Below are positions 21,391 to 31,064 of a stretch of DNA of 64,000 nt, piece after piece (position 1 is the first letter of the stretch; the number at the start of each line of letters is the position of its first letter). The translations under genes were made by a program, and so were the position numbers. Below the pieces are notes generated by a model. The model was not told where the DNA came from. It saw only the letters and a program-made list of their open reading frames with translations, and did not search any database. The DNA is from Mycobacterium sp. 1164966.3 (GTDB taxonomy: Bacteria; Actinomycetota; Actinomycetes; Mycobacteriales; Mycobacteriaceae), in the NCBI RefSeq assembly GCF_001665395.1, contig NZ_LZSG01000021.1:1-64000 (forward strand), in the 5' to 3' direction.

Positions 21391-22653
21391 ATGTTCGAAT
21401 GGTCCGAAACCGACCTGATGGTGTGTGACGCGGTTCGCCAGTTCATCGACAAAGAGATCCGCCCCCATTTGGACGACCTGGAGACCGGCCAGCTCTCGCC
21501 GTATCCGATCGCCCGAAAGTTGTTCAGCCAGTTCGGTCTTGACGCGATGGCCGCCGAATCGGTCAAGTCGATGCTCGACCGGGAGCGGGCCAGACAGGAG
21601 GGCACCGATACCGGCGGCGACGAGCATGACGAAAACCGCAGCAGCTCAAGCGCTATGGGTGGGCTGGGTGGCCAGGCGTCGATGGTCGCGATGCTGGTGT
21701 CCGAGTTGGCCGGGGTCAGCATCGGCTTGCTGAGCACCGTGTCGGTGAGCCTCGGGCTGGGCGCGGGAACCATCATGAGCCGCGGAACACTGGCCCAGAA
21801 GGAACGCTGGTTACCCGAGCTGATGACGCTGGAAAAGATTGCGGCATGGGCGATCACCGAACCCGACTCCGGATCGGACGCGTTCGGCGGGATGAAGACT
21901 CACGTCAAGCGCGACGGAGAGGATTACATCCTCAACGGCCAGAAGACCTTCATCACCAACGGGCCAGACGCCGACGTTCTCGTCGTCTACGCCAAGCTCG
22001 ACGACGGTGATCCATCCGTGAACAAGCGCAACCGGCCGGTACTCATCTTCGTGCTCGACGCGGGCATGCCCGGCCTCACCCAGGGCAAGCCGTTCAAGAA
22101 GATGGGCATGATGTCGTCGCCGACCGGCGAATTGTTCTTCGACAACGTGCGGCTGAGCCCGGACCGGCTGCTCGGCGAGAACCAGCGGCACGACACGGAC
22201 GGCCGGGACAGCGCCCGCGACAATTTCGCCACCGAGCGCATCGGGATCGCCGCGATGGCGCTCGGCATCATCAACGAATGTCACCGGCTCTGCGTGGATT
22301 ACGCGAAGACCCGCACACTCTGGGGCAAGAACATCGGGCAATTCCAATTGGTCCAGCTCAAGCTGGCCAAGATGGAAATCGCCCGGATGAACGTGCAGAA
22401 CATGGTTTTCAACAGCATCGAGCGGCAGCAGGCCGGCAAGCCGCTGACCCTGGCCGAGGCGTCGGCGATGAAGCTGTACTCATCCGAGGCCGCCACCGAC
22501 GTCGCGATGGAGGCCGTGCAGCTGTTCGGCGGCAACGGCTATATGGCCGAGTACCGGGTGGAGCAGCTGGCCAGGGACGCCAAGTCGCTGATGATCTACG
22601 CGGGCAGCAACGAGATACAGGTGACCCACATCGCCAAGGGGCTGCTGAGCTAG
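21391..22653 (+). CDS. fadE21: acyl-CoA dehydrogenase FadE21
   Basis: A 420-residue FAD-dependent acyl-CoA dehydrogenase. Signature segments: ITEPDSGSDAFGG, the FITNGPDA flavin region, and the C-terminal QLFGGNGYMAEYRVEQLARDAK with IYAGSNEIQ. It catalyses the first oxidation of beta-oxidation. ATG 21391 is favoured because GGAG lies 6 bases upstream; an adjacent GTG at 21388 is also in frame. A serine/glycine-rich insertion near residues 70-95 (GTDTGGDEHDENRSSSS) interrupts the N-terminal helical domain and is unusual. Last gene of the ltp1 operon; ends exactly where sirR ends on the other strand. Confidence 0.92.
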   Translation: MFEWSETDLMVCDAVRQFIDKEIRPHLDDLETGQLSPYPIARKLFSQFGLDAMAAESVKSMLDRERARQEGTDTGGDEHDENRSSSSAMGGLGGQASMVAMLVSELAGVSIGLLSTVSVSLGLGAGTIMSRGTLAQKERWLPELMTLEKIAAWAITEPDSGSDAFGGMKTHVKRDGEDYILNGQKTFITNGPDADVLVVYAKLDDGDPSVNKRNRPVLIFVLDAGMPGLTQGKPFKKMGMMSSPTGELFFDNVRLSPDRLLGENQRHDTDGRDSARDNFATERIGIAAMALGIINECHRLCVDYAKTRTLWGKNIGQFQLVQLKLAKMEIARMNVQNMVFNSIERQQAGKPLTLAEASAMKLYSSEAATDVAMEAVQLFGGNGYMAEYRVEQLARDAKSLMIYAGSNEIQVTHIAKGLLS

Positions 22654-23346
22654 CTACGCAACCACCCAAATGGCCCGGGCCGCCGGACTTCCCAGCTCGA
22701 CGGTGGTCTGGGCGCCGTCGGCCGACTCGATCGCCACCGAGATCATGCCGGCGAACTCGCGGCGGGTCAGGACCCGGAACTGCGAGTCCAGACTGATCCC
22801 GACGCTGGCGAAATAGCGCAGCATCTCCGGGTCGGCATCGGAGATGCGGGCCACTGTCCCGGTGTCTCCGTCACCGCAGGCCCACAGTTGACGGGCCGGC
22901 GGCGACGGCACTTGCCCATCCGTGGCGGGGATGGGGTCGCCGTGCGGGTCGCGCCGCGGGAACCCCAGCTTGGCGTCGATGCGAGCCATCAAACGGTCCG
23001 ATACCGCGTGCTCGAGCACCTCGGCCTCGTCATGCACCTCGTCCCAGCCGTAGCCCAATTCGTTGACCAGGAAGGTCTCCAGCAGCCGATGCCGGCGCAC
23101 CATTGCCAGCGCCGCTCGGCGGCCCGCTTCGGTCAAGGTCACCGCGCCGTACTTCTCGTGGTTGACCAGGCCCTGCTCGGCAAGCTTGCGGATCGACTCC
23201 GAGGCCGTGCTGGCGGACACACCGATCTTCTCAGCCAGCATCTTGGTGCTGACCTTGTCCACAGACCACTCCTGCGCAGTCCAGATGACCTTCAAATAGT
23301 CCTGGGCAACCGCGGTAAGGCCGCCGGTCTCTTCGTCAGCCCTCAC
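22654..23346 (-). CDS. sirR: DtxR/MntR-family metal-dependent repressor (SirR)
   Basis: A 230-residue regulator: winged helix (DYLKVIW...VSASTASESIRKLAEQGLV), metal-binding dimer domain (HRLLETFLVNELGY, DEVHDEAEVLEHAVSD) and a C-terminal FeoA/SH3-like domain. DtxR-family proteins repress metal uptake or other genes when bound to Mn2+ or Fe2+. The GTG at 23346 is preferred; a longer form to 23409 overlaps the ribF promoter region. It ends directly against the fadE21 stop and is divergent from ribF with a 94-base gap that likely holds both promoters. Corresponds to Rv2788. Confidence 0.92.
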   Translation of the reverse strand: MRADEETGGLTAVAQDYLKVIWTAQEWSVDKVSTKMLAEKIGVSASTASESIRKLAEQGLVNHEKYGAVTLTEAGRRAALAMVRRHRLLETFLVNELGYGWDEVHDEAEVLEHAVSDRLMARIDAKLGFPRRDPHGDPIPATDGQVPSPPARQLWACGDGDTGTVARISDADPEMLRYFASVGISLDSQFRVLTRREFAGMISVAIESADGAQTTVELGSPAARAIWVVA

Positions 23347-23440
23347 AACATGAGAGTCTAGGGCCAACGAATCTGCGGTGAGGGCGCGTCCAACCCGCCG
23401 ATCACGCATGTATTCAGCCGGTACCCGTAGGCTTGCGGTC

Positions 23441-24424
23441 GTGCAGCGGTGGCGCGGTCAGGACGAGATCCCCACGGACTGGGGTCGATGCGTGCTCACC
23501 ATCGGGGTGTTCGACGGCGTGCACCGCGGCCACGCCGAATTGATCGCACACGCGGTCAAAGCCGGGCGCGCCCGCAACGTGCCGACCGTCTTGATGACAT
23601 TCGACCCGCACCCAATGGAAGTGGTCTATCCGGGCAGTCATCCGGCGCAGTTGACGACGCTGACGCGCCGCGCCGAGCTCGTCGAGGAGCTGGGTATCGA
23701 CGTGTTCCTGGTGATGCCGTTCACCACCGATTTCATGAAGCTCACACCTGAGCGCTATGTGCACGAACTGCTGGTGGAGAACCTGCACGTGGTCGAGGTG
23801 GTGGTGGGCGAGAACTTCACCTTCGGCAAGAAGGCCGCCGGCAACGTCGACACTCTGCGCAAGGCCGGCGAGCGATTCGGGTTCGCGGTGGAATCGATGT
23901 CGCTGCTGTCCGAACACCACAGCAACGAGACCGTGACGTTCTCGTCGACCTACATCCGGTCCTGCGTGGACGCCGGTGACGTGATGGCCGCGACCGAGGC
24001 TTTGGGTCGCCCGCACCGCGTGGAAGGCGTCGTGGTCCGTGGCTACGGCCGGGGCGCCCAATTGGGCTTTCCCACCGCGAACGTGGCGCCGCCGATGTAT
24101 TCGGCCATCCCGGCCGACGGCGTCTATGCGGCCTGGTTCACCGTGCTCGGTCAGGGACCGGTGACGGGGGCCCCCGGGGCAATAGTCCCGGGTGAGCGCT
24201 ATCAGGCCGCGGTGTCCGTCGGCACCAATCCCACCTTTTCCGGACGAACCCGCACCGTCGAGGCGTTTGTCCTGGACACCGACGCCGACCTGTATGGCCA
24301 GCACGTAGCGCTGGACTTCGCCGCCCGCATCCGTGGCCAGCGCAAGTTCGATTCGGTGGACGACCTGGTCGCCGAGATCGCCAGGGACACCGAACGGACG
24401 CGCGCCCTGCTGGCTGGGGGGTAA
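23441..24424 (+). CDS. ribF: bifunctional riboflavin kinase / FAD synthetase
   Basis: A 327-residue RibF, making FMN from riboflavin and then FAD. The nucleotidyltransferase domain (GVFDGVHRGHAELI, FDPHP, SSTYIR) comes first, and the riboflavin-kinase domain (RGYGRGAQLGFPTANV, VGTNPTF, EAFVLD) second. GTG at 23441 opens VQRWRGQDEIP, matching the M. tuberculosis start as I recall it. A short glycine/alanine-proline insertion (GAPGA) lies in the kinase domain. Followed after 111 bases by rpsO. Confidence 0.96.
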   Translation: MQRWRGQDEIPTDWGRCVLTIGVFDGVHRGHAELIAHAVKAGRARNVPTVLMTFDPHPMEVVYPGSHPAQLTTLTRRAELVEELGIDVFLVMPFTTDFMKLTPERYVHELLVENLHVVEVVVGENFTFGKKAAGNVDTLRKAGERFGFAVESMSLLSEHHSNETVTFSSTYIRSCVDAGDVMAATEALGRPHRVEGVVVRGYGRGAQLGFPTANVAPPMYSAIPADGVYAAWFTVLGQGPVTGAPGAIVPGERYQAAVSVGTNPTFSGRTRTVEAFVLDTDADLYGQHVALDFAARIRGQRKFDSVDDLVAEIARDTERTRALLAGG

Positions 24425-24535
24425 CGCCGCCTGCCGGCGCGCTGCTAAACTGCCCGACGACATCGGCGCGTGCTGCGGTTCGCGGTGGCCGCGCCTTGAA
24501 CGCCTGATCGCGGACCGATTGATGGAGATAGTTTC

Positions 24536-24805
24536 GTGGCGCTTACAGCCGAGCAAAAGAAAGAAATCCTGGGCACCTACGGCCTGCATGACACCGACAC
24601 CGGGTCGCCGGAGGCCCAGGTCGCGCTGCTGACCAAGCGGATCGCCGACCTGACCGAGCACCTCAAGGTGCACAAGCACGACCACCACTCACGGCGGGGG
24701 TTGCTGCTGCTGGTGGGGCGGCGGCGCCGGCTGCTCAAGTACGTGTCGCAGATCGACGTGGAGCGCTACCGCTCGCTGGTGGAGCGGCTGGGTCTGCGTC
24801 GCTGA
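24536..24805 (+). CDS. rpsO: 30S ribosomal protein S15
   Basis: An 89-residue S15 that binds 16S rRNA helices 20-22 early in 30S assembly. The family core ([51 protein letters not shown]) is complete. GTG start at 24536. It is separated from pnp by a 310-base leader with hairpins, reproducing the rpsO-pnp pairing of many bacteria, where S15 and PNPase levels are controlled through mRNA structure. Confidence 0.98.
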   Translation: MALTAEQKKEILGTYGLHDTDTGSPEAQVALLTKRIADLTEHLKVHKHDHHSRRGLLLLVGRRRRLLKYVSQIDVERYRSLVERLGLRR

Positions 24806-25115
24806 CGCCGCAGACCCTCTAGACCTGCGCGTTAGCCCGTGTAGAGTGAGAGCGTTCTGGACCGGCTCGGTCCAGCAAACGGTGCGGTTCACGCAGCTCC
24901 GCGTGTGCCGTTCCAGCGTGTCACGTAGGGAGCAGCCCAGTCTGTATCGGGCGGTCTTCGGTAGTGGCTGCCGGGCTCCCCGCATCTGGGGCAGACCGGC
25001 CGCTTCGATCGATGGCCGTAGCCGTATTCAGATTTGCTCCTGACGAGCACCCCGTTCGGGTTGCGCATGGATGCGCGAAACAGCTGAATAACCCAGAGAG
25101 GCCATACGGACACCT
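24806..25115 (+). promoter_or_regulatory. rpsO-pnp intergenic leader with hairpins
   Basis: This 310-base gap has no credible gene. It holds a perfect 8-bp hairpin with a 3-base loop (CTGGACCG/CGGTCCAG, 24857-24875) and a smaller CCCC/GGGG hairpin at 24978-24991. TAGAGT at 24842-24847 matches the TANNNT -10 form, so pnp may have its own promoter with a leader of about 260 bases. The first hairpin could also end rpsO transcripts, though no U-run follows. Role inferred from the structured pnp leaders of other bacteria. Confidence 0.45.
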
Positions 25116-27392
25116 ATGTCTGTAGCTGAAATTGAAGAAGGCGTGTTCGAGGCGACCGCCACCATCGACAACGGGAGCTTCGGCACCCGCACCATCCATT
25201 TCGAGACCGGCCGGTTGGCCCTGCAGGCCGCCGGCGCTGTGGTCGCCTACCTGGACGAAGACAACATGCTGTTGTCGGCGACCACCGCCAGCAAGAGTCC
25301 CAAGGAACACTTCGACTTCTTCCCGCTGACCGTCGATGTCGAGGAGCGGATGTATGCCGCCGGCCGCATCCCCGGCTCGTTCTTCCGCCGCGAGGGCCGG
25401 CCCTCCACCGACGCGATCCTGACCTGCCGGCTGATCGACCGCCCACTGCGCCCGTCGTTCGTCGACGGCCTGCGCAACGAGATCCAGATCGTGGTCACCA
25501 TCCTGAGCCTGGATCCCAACGACCTGTACGACGTGCTGGCGATCAACGCCGCGTCGGCCTCCACCCAGCTGGGCGGCCTGCCGTTCTCCGGACCCATCGG
25601 GGGTGTGCGAGTAGCGCTGATCGACGGCACCTGGGTGGCCTTCCCCACGGTCGAGCAGACCGAGCGGGCCGTCTTCGATATGGTGGTCGCCGGTCGCATC
25701 GTCGGTACGGAGGACCAGGGCCAACCCGATGTCGCCATCATGATGGTCGAGGCCGAGGCCACCGAAAACGTCATCGAACTGATCGACGGCGGGGCCCAGG
25801 CGCCCACGGAAAGTATTGTGGCGCAAGGCCTCGAGGCGGCCAAGCCGTTCATCGCCGCGCTGTGTACCGCACAGCAGGAGCTCGCCGACGCGGCCGCCAG
25901 GCCGACCAACGAGTATCCGACCTTCCCCGATTACGGCGAAGACGTCTATTACGCGGTGTCATCGGCGGCCACCGAGGAGCTGTCGTCGGCGCTGACGATT
26001 CCCGGCAAGGCCGAACGCAACGAGCGCACCGAAGAACTGCGGGCCCAGGTTCTCGAGCGGCTCGCCGGCACCTTCGAGGGCCGCGAAAAAGAGGTCAGCG
26101 CCGCGTTCCGGTCGCTGACCAAGAAGCTGGTCCGCCAGCGCATCCTCACCGACCATTTCCGCATCGACGGCCGCGGCATCACCGACATTCGCGCCCTGTC
26201 GGCCGAGGTCGCCGTCGTCCCACGGGCGCACGGCAGTGCGCTGTTCGAGCGCGGCGAAACCCAGATCCTGGGCGTGACCACGCTCGACATGGTCAAGATG
26301 GCCCAGCAGATCGACTCGCTGGGACCCGAGACGACCAAGCGCTACATGCACCACTACAACTTCCCGCCGTTCTCCACCGGCGAGACCGGCCGCGTCGGCT
26401 CGCCCAAACGGCGTGAGATCGGGCACGGCGCGCTGGCCGAGCGGGCGCTGGTGCCGGTGCTGCCCAGCGTCGCGGAGTTTCCCTACGCCATCCGGCAGGT
26501 GTCGGAAGCCCTGGGCTCCAACGGGTCGACGTCGATGGGGTCGGTCTGCGCCTCCACGCTCGCGCTGCTGAACGCGGGAGTTCCGCTGAAGGCGCCGGTC
26601 GCCGGCATCGCGATGGGCCTGGTCTCCGACGACATCGAGGTTGAGGGTGGCGGCTCCGAGCGGCGCTTCGTCACCCTGACCGACATCCTGGGCGCCGAAG
26701 ATGCCTTCGGCGACATGGACTTCAAGGTCGCCGGCACCAAGGACTTCGTCACCGCACTGCAACTGGACACCAAGCTCGACGGGATTCCGTCGCAAGTGCT
26801 CGCGGGTGCGCTCGAGCAGGCCCGCGACGCGCGGCTGACCATCTTGGAGGTGATGGCCGAAGCCATCGACAAGCCGGACGAGATGAGCCCGTTCGCCCCG
26901 CGGGTGACCACCATCAAGGTCCCGGTGGACAAGATCGGCGAGGTGATCGGCCCCAAGGGCAAGGTCATCAACGCCATCACCGAGGAGACCGGCGCGCAGA
27001 TCTCGATCGAAGACGACGGCACGGTGTTCGTCGGCGCCACCGACGGGCCATCCGCGCAGGCCGCGATCGACCGGATCAACGCCATCGCCAACCCGCAGCT
27101 GCCGACGGTGGGCGAGCGTTTCCTCGGAACCGTCGTCAAGACAACCGATTTCGGCGCGTTCGTGTCGTTGCTGCCCGGTCGTGACGGTCTGGTGCACATC
27201 TCCAAGCTCGGTAAGGGCAAGCGCATCGCGAAGGTCGAGGACGTCGTCAACGTGGGTGACAAGCTGCGGGTGGAGATCGCCGACATCGACAAGCGCGGCA
27301 AGATCTCGCTGGTGTTGGTGGCCGAAGAAGAGAGCTCGGCGGACAAGACCCCTGCCGGTTCGGGTACCGCGCCAGCCGATGCCGTTAGCTGA
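25116..27392 (+). CDS. pnp: polynucleotide phosphorylase (GpsI)
   Basis: A 758-residue PNPase, a trimeric 3'-to-5' phosphorolytic exoribonuclease that can also make RNA tails. There are two RNase PH-like cores ([15 protein letters not shown] in the first; [15 protein letters not shown] and [17 protein letters not shown] residues in the second) separated by the helical linker. A KH domain ([15 protein letters not shown]) and S1 domain ([24 protein letters not shown]) finish it. The ATG at 25116 follows the long leader. Its last 14 bases overlap pepR. Confidence 0.98.
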   Translation: MSVAEIEEGVFEATATIDNGSFGTRTIHFETGRLALQAAGAVVAYLDEDNMLLSATTASKSPKEHFDFFPLTVDVEERMYAAGRIPGSFFRREGRPSTDAILTCRLIDRPLRPSFVDGLRNEIQIVVTILSLDPNDLYDVLAINAASASTQLGGLPFSGPIGGVRVALIDGTWVAFPTVEQTERAVFDMVVAGRIVGTEDQGQPDVAIMMVEAEATENVIELIDGGAQAPTESIVAQGLEAAKPFIAALCTAQQELADAAARPTNEYPTFPDYGEDVYYAVSSAATEELSSALTIPGKAERNERTEELRAQVLERLAGTFEGREKEVSAAFRSLTKKLVRQRILTDHFRIDGRGITDIRALSAEVAVVPRAHGSALFERGETQILGVTTLDMVKMAQQIDSLGPETTKRYMHHYNFPPFSTGETGRVGSPKRREIGHGALAERALVPVLPSVAEFPYAIRQVSEALGSNGSTSMGSVCASTLALLNAGVPLKAPVAGIAMGLVSDDIEVEGGGSERRFVTLTDILGAEDAFGDMDFKVAGTKDFVTALQLDTKLDGIPSQVLAGALEQARDARLTILEVMAEAIDKPDEMSPFAPRVTTIKVPVDKIGEVIGPKGKVINAITEETGAQISIEDDGTVFVGATDGPSAQAAIDRINAIANPQLPTVGERFLGTVVKTTDFGAFVSLLPGRDGLVHISKLGKGKRIAKVEDVVNVGDKLRVEIADIDKRGKISLVLVAEEESSADKTPAGSGTAPADAVS

Positions 27393-28707
27393 TCCCAAGC
27401 GACCGGCAAAGGATCCCGCGCCGGTCGGGGCACCGCGGCGCACCACCCTGCCCGGCGGACTGCGCGTGGTCACCGAATACCTGCCCGGCGTCCGCTCGGC
27501 GTCGGTCGGGGTTTGGGTCGCGGTCGGTTCGCGCGACGAGGGCGCGACGGTAGCCGGGGCGGCGCACTTCCTCGAACACCTGCTGTTCAAGTCGACGCCG
27601 ACGCGCACGGCGGTGGATATCGCCCGGGCCATGGACGCCGTCGGCGGGGAGCTGAACGCGTTCACCGCCAAGGAGCACACCTGCTACTACGCGCATGTGC
27701 TCGACAGCGACCTCGCGCTCGCGGTCGACCTGGTCGCCGACGTAGTGCTCAACGGTCGCTGCGCGGCCGAGGATGTCGAGTTGGAACGCGCCGTCGTCCT
27801 CGAGGAGATCGCGATGCGCGACGACGACCCCGAGGACGCGCTGGCCGACATGTTTCTCACGGCGCTCTTCGGCGACCATCCGGTGGGCCGCCCGGTGATC
27901 GGCTCCGCGCAATCCGTCTCGGCCATGACCCGCAGCCAACTGAACTCCTTTCACCTGCGCCGCTACACCCCCGAACGGATGGTCGTCGCGGTGGCCGGCA
28001 ATGTCGACCACGACGAGGTGGTGGCACTCGTCCGTGAGCATTTCGGACCGCGTCTGGTGCGCGGGCGGCGTCCCGTCGCGCCTCGGAAAGGTGCCGGGCG
28101 GGTGAACGGCGGGCCGCGGTTGACGCTGGGCAAACGCGACGCCGACCAGATCCACGTGTCGTTGGGGGTGCGCACACCGGGGCGCGGCTGGGAGCATCGC
28201 TGGGCGCTGTCGGTGCTGCACACCGCGCTGGGCGGCGGTCTGAGTTCGCGGCTGTTCCAAGAGGTTCGGGAGTCACGCGGCCTGGCTTATTCCGTGTATT
28301 CGGCGTTGGACATGTTCGCCGACACGGGCGCATTGTCGGTGTATGCGGCGTGTCTGCCGGAACGTTTCGCCGAGGTCATGCGCGTGACGAGCGAAGTGCT
28401 GGAATCGGTGGCGCGCGACGGCATCACCGAGGCCGAGTGCCGGATCGCCAAGGGTTCGCTGCGCGGCGGGCTGGTCCTGGGACTGGAGGATTCCGGCTCC
28501 CGGATGAGCCGCATCGGGCGCAGCGAGTTGAACTACGGCAGGCACCGCACCATCGAACACACCTTGCAGCAAATCGAGGCGGTGACCGTCGAGGACGTCA
28601 ACGCGGTGGCCCGCCGGCTGCTGGGCAACCGCTACGGGGCGGCCGTGCTCGGCCCTTACAACTCCAAACGATCACTGCCGCAACCACTTCGGGCGATGGT
28701 AAATTAG
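27379..28707 (+). CDS. pepR: M16 family zinc protease (PepR)
   Basis: A 442-residue inverzincin metalloprotease. The HxxEH zinc motif is HFLEH at residues 63-67, and the distal glutamate is in [11 protein letters not shown]. The C-terminal M16 half has the [10 protein letters not shown] (R/Y substrate) region. The ATG at 27379 overlaps the end of pnp by 14 bases; the same frame read further upstream lies within pnp. Linkage of an M16 protease to pnp is widely conserved in Gram-positive bacteria. Substrate unknown. Followed 4 bases later by the nitronate monooxygenase. Confidence 0.95.
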   Translation: MPLADPKRPAKDPAPVGAPRRTTLPGGLRVVTEYLPGVRSASVGVWVAVGSRDEGATVAGAAHFLEHLLFKSTPTRTAVDIARAMDAVGGELNAFTAKEHTCYYAHVLDSDLALAVDLVADVVLNGRCAAEDVELERAVVLEEIAMRDDDPEDALADMFLTALFGDHPVGRPVIGSAQSVSAMTRSQLNSFHLRRYTPERMVVAVAGNVDHDEVVALVREHFGPRLVRGRRPVAPRKGAGRVNGGPRLTLGKRDADQIHVSLGVRTPGRGWEHRWALSVLHTALGGGLSSRLFQEVRESRGLAYSVYSALDMFADTGALSVYAACLPERFAEVMRVTSEVLESVARDGITEAECRIAKGSLRGGLVLGLEDSGSRMSRIGRSELNYGRHRTIEHTLQQIEAVTVEDVNAVARRLLGNRYGAAVLGPYNSKRSLPQPLRAMVN

Positions 28708-28711
28708 CGCG

Positions 28712-29740
28712 ATGGTGCTCGGCTTCTGGGACCTCGCGGTGCCCATCGTGGGTGCTCCCATGGCCGGTGGTCCCGGCGGACCGGCGCTGGCCGCGGCGGT
28801 GTCCAACGCGGGCGGGCTCGGTTTCGTCGCGGGCGGGTATCTGAGCGCAGAACAGTTCGCCGACGACATCGCCGCGGCGCGCGCCGCCACCACCGGTCCG
28901 TTGGGCGTGAATCTCTTTGTGCCCCAACCCAGTGTCGCCGACTGGGTGCAGCTGGAGTACTACGCTGAGGAACTCGAGGAAGTCGCCGAGCACTATCATG
29001 TCGAGGTCGGCCGGCCGGAATTCGGTGACGACGACGACTGGGAAAGCAAGCTCGAGGTGGTGGCCGACCTACGACCCGAACTGGTGTCGTTCACCTTCGG
29101 TGCGCCGCCGCCGGATGTCGTCGGGCGGCTGAGCGCGCTGGGGCTTTTGGTGATGGTCACGGTGACGTCGACTTACGAGGCCGGTGTGGCGATCGCTGCG
29201 GGCGCGGACAGTCTGGTGGTCCAGGGGCCGGATGCCGGCGGCCATCGGGGCACGTTCGCGCCCGACATGGAGCCCGGCGAGGAGCCGTTGCACCAGCTGA
29301 TAGATCGCATTGGCCATGCACATCGCGATATTCCGCTGGTGGCGGCGGGCGGACTGGGGACCGCCGAGGCCGTCGCGGGTGTGCTGCGCAGGGGAGCGGT
29401 GGCCGCGCAGGTCGGCACCGCGCTGCTGCTGGCCGACGAAGCCGGCACCAACCCCACCTACCGCGCCGCGTTGAAGCATCCGCAATTCACCAACACCGTT
29501 GTCACCAAGGCATTTTCGGGTAGATATGCACGCGCCCTGGAAAACGAGTTCACCCGCTTGCTCGACAATGTGGCGCCGCTGGGCTATCCGGAGGTCAACC
29601 AGATGACGGCGCCGATACGGGCGGCGGCTGTCGAGATGGACGACCCGAACGGGATCAATCTGTGGGCGGGTACGGCTTATCGGCAGGCGAATGCCGGGCC
29701 GGTGGCCGACATTGTCGCAAGTCTCGCCGCGATCGGCTAG
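28712..29740 (+). CDS. nitronate monooxygenase (2-nitropropane dioxygenase family)
   Basis: A 342-residue TIM-barrel flavoprotein: PIVGAPMAGGPGGPALAAAVSNAGGLGF at the N-terminus, the QGPDAGGHRG active-site segment and VAAGGLGTAEAVAGVLRRGAVAAQVGTALLL phosphate-binding region. These FMN enzymes oxidise alkyl nitronates such as propionate 3-nitronate. ATG 28712 is four bases after the pepR stop, so it is in the pnp-pepR transcript. Ends at a long inverted repeat that separates it from the converging ald gene. Confidence 0.92.
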   Translation: MVLGFWDLAVPIVGAPMAGGPGGPALAAAVSNAGGLGFVAGGYLSAEQFADDIAAARAATTGPLGVNLFVPQPSVADWVQLEYYAEELEEVAEHYHVEVGRPEFGDDDDWESKLEVVADLRPELVSFTFGAPPPDVVGRLSALGLLVMVTVTSTYEAGVAIAAGADSLVVQGPDAGGHRGTFAPDMEPGEEPLHQLIDRIGHAHRDIPLVAAGGLGTAEAVAGVLRRGAVAAQVGTALLLADEAGTNPTYRAALKHPQFTNTVVTKAFSGRYARALENEFTRLLDNVAPLGYPEVNQMTAPIRAAAVEMDDPNGINLWAGTAYRQANAGPVADIVASLAAIG

Positions 29741-29771
29741 CCGCTGTTGCGAAATGCACGCTTGTAGCTGT

Positions 29772-29873
29772 CTTTGGGTGTGAATCCTCGGCTTTCGGTG
29801 TGAGCCTAGGGCGGGCATCGGCGCGATTTTCCGCCGTGGCTGCACCCGCAACGCCAAGGATTCACATCCAAAG
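29772..29873. repeat. 21-bp inverted repeat between convergent genes
   Basis: The arms at 29772-29792 and 29853-29873 match at 19 of 21 positions (CTTTGGGTGTGAATCC... against its complement) around a 60-base spacer. A further partial copy of the GTGAATC-TTGGC unit runs into the ald stop codon at 29875-29887. The element fills the gap between the nitronate monooxygenase and ald ends. It probably acts as a two-way terminator or belongs to a dispersed intergenic repeat family. Confidence 0.6.
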
Positions 29874-29881
29874 CCAAAGAT

Positions 29882-30997
29882 TCACGCCAGAATGCTCGCC
29901 GGATCGGTGAACGCCAAACCCAGGTCGCTGGCCACGCGTTCGGACAGCAGCGCGCCGTCGTGGGTCGAAAGCCCTTTGGCCAGAGCGAGATCCGAACGGC
30001 AAGCTGCCTGCCAGCCGCGGTCGGCCAGTTTGAGCACATAGGGCATGGTCGCGTTGGTCAGCGCAAACGTCGACGTCCTGGGCACCGAGCTGGGCATGTT
30101 GGTCACGCAGTAGAACAGTGTGTCGTGTACGGCGAAAGTCGGGTCATCGTGGGTGGTCGGCCGCGAGTCCTCGAAGCAGCCGCCCTGGTCGATGGCGATG
30201 TCCACCAACACTGCTCCCGACTTCATGTGTGCGACAAGCGAATTCGTGACCAGCGTGGGCGCCTTGGCGCCCGGGACCAGGACCGCCCCGATCACCAGGT
30301 CGGCGCCTTTCACGGCATCCTCGAGCTCGTACACCGATGAGTGGCGGGTCCGGAACTTGCCGTCCAGTTCGCGAAGGCGGTTGATGTCGACATCGAATAC
30401 CGTGACGTCCGCGCCCATTCCGCCGGCGACGCGGGCGGCGTTGTAGCCGGCGTTACCGCCCCCGATCACCACGACCACAGCCGGTTCGACACCGGGCACC
30501 CCGCCCATCAGCACCCCTCGCCGGGCAGGCGGGCCACCGTGGGTCCGCATCAAGTGATAGGCCCCGACCTGGGCGGAGAGTCGTCCGGCGACTTCGCTCA
30601 TCGGGGCCAATAGCGGCAGCGCGCCGTCGGGCGTCTGCACCGTCTCGTAGGCGATTGATGTTGTCCCGGAGGCTAATAACGCATTGGTACACCCGCGTGA
30701 CGCGGCCAGGTGCAAGAACGTGAACAAAATCTGGCCGCGGTGCAGCAGGGGATACTCGGCCGGCATCGGTTCCTTGACCTTGAGCAGCAATTCGGCGTCG
30801 CCCCAAACTTCTTCGGCCGTGGCGATCAATTGAGCACCGGCTGCCTTGAAGTCCGCATCGGAGATCGCCGAACCTTCCCCGGCGCCGGCCTGGACGATTA
30901 CCTCGTGGCCGCGGTGGGTCAGTTCGGCGACTCCCGCCGGGGTGATGGCGACCCGGAACTCGTTGTTCTTTGTCTCGGTCGGAATGCCGATACGCAT
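29882..30997 (-). CDS. ald: L-alanine dehydrogenase
   Basis: A 371-residue NAD-dependent enzyme interconverting L-alanine with pyruvate and ammonia; it also reduces glyoxylate in mycobacteria and is induced in low oxygen. Pyruvate-binding and catalytic residues K75 (LLKVKEPMP) and H96 (TFLHLAA) are present, as is the IGGGNAGYNAARVA dinucleotide loop. The ATG at 30997 gives the standard MRIGIPTE start; longer in-frame extensions overlap aldR regulatory DNA. Divergent from aldR with a 67-base gap. Confidence 0.97.
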   Translation of the reverse strand: MRIGIPTETKNNEFRVAITPAGVAELTHRGHEVIVQAGAGEGSAISDADFKAAGAQLIATAEEVWGDAELLLKVKEPMPAEYPLLHRGQILFTFLHLAASRGCTNALLASGTTSIAYETVQTPDGALPLLAPMSEVAGRLSAQVGAYHLMRTHGGPPARRGVLMGGVPGVEPAVVVVIGGGNAGYNAARVAGGMGADVTVFDVDINRLRELDGKFRTRHSSVYELEDAVKGADLVIGAVLVPGAKAPTLVTNSLVAHMKSGAVLVDIAIDQGGCFEDSRPTTHDDPTFAVHDTLFYCVTNMPSSVPRTSTFALTNATMPYVLKLADRGWQAACRSDLALAKGLSTHDGALLSERVASDLGLAFTDPASILA

Positions 30998-31064
30998 CCT
31001 TCCAGTGTGAAGAACATTCGGGAGGTCCGCAAAGAACACGATGATATTTCGGTAGTGTGGCGGT
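30998..31064. promoter_or_regulatory. divergent ald/aldR control region
   Basis: The 67 bases between the two start codons must hold both promoters. TAGTGT at 31053-31058 is a TANNNT -10 box for aldR, with a start expected at or next to its ATG (leaderless). In M. tuberculosis AldR binds several sites upstream of ald and activates it in response to alanine. A-rich stretches here (GAAGAACATTCGG, CAAAGAACACGA) could be such boxes, but I cannot verify the motif. Confidence 0.5.

Noticed and set aside
24846..25043. 65-codon frame in the rpsO-pnp gap
   Set aside because: No ribosome site, arginine/serine-rich composition and no recognisable motif; the region is better explained as a structured leader.
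25959..27680. 573-codon minus-strand frame across pnp and pepR
   Set aside because: Antisense to two intact conserved genes, with composition typical of shadow translation.
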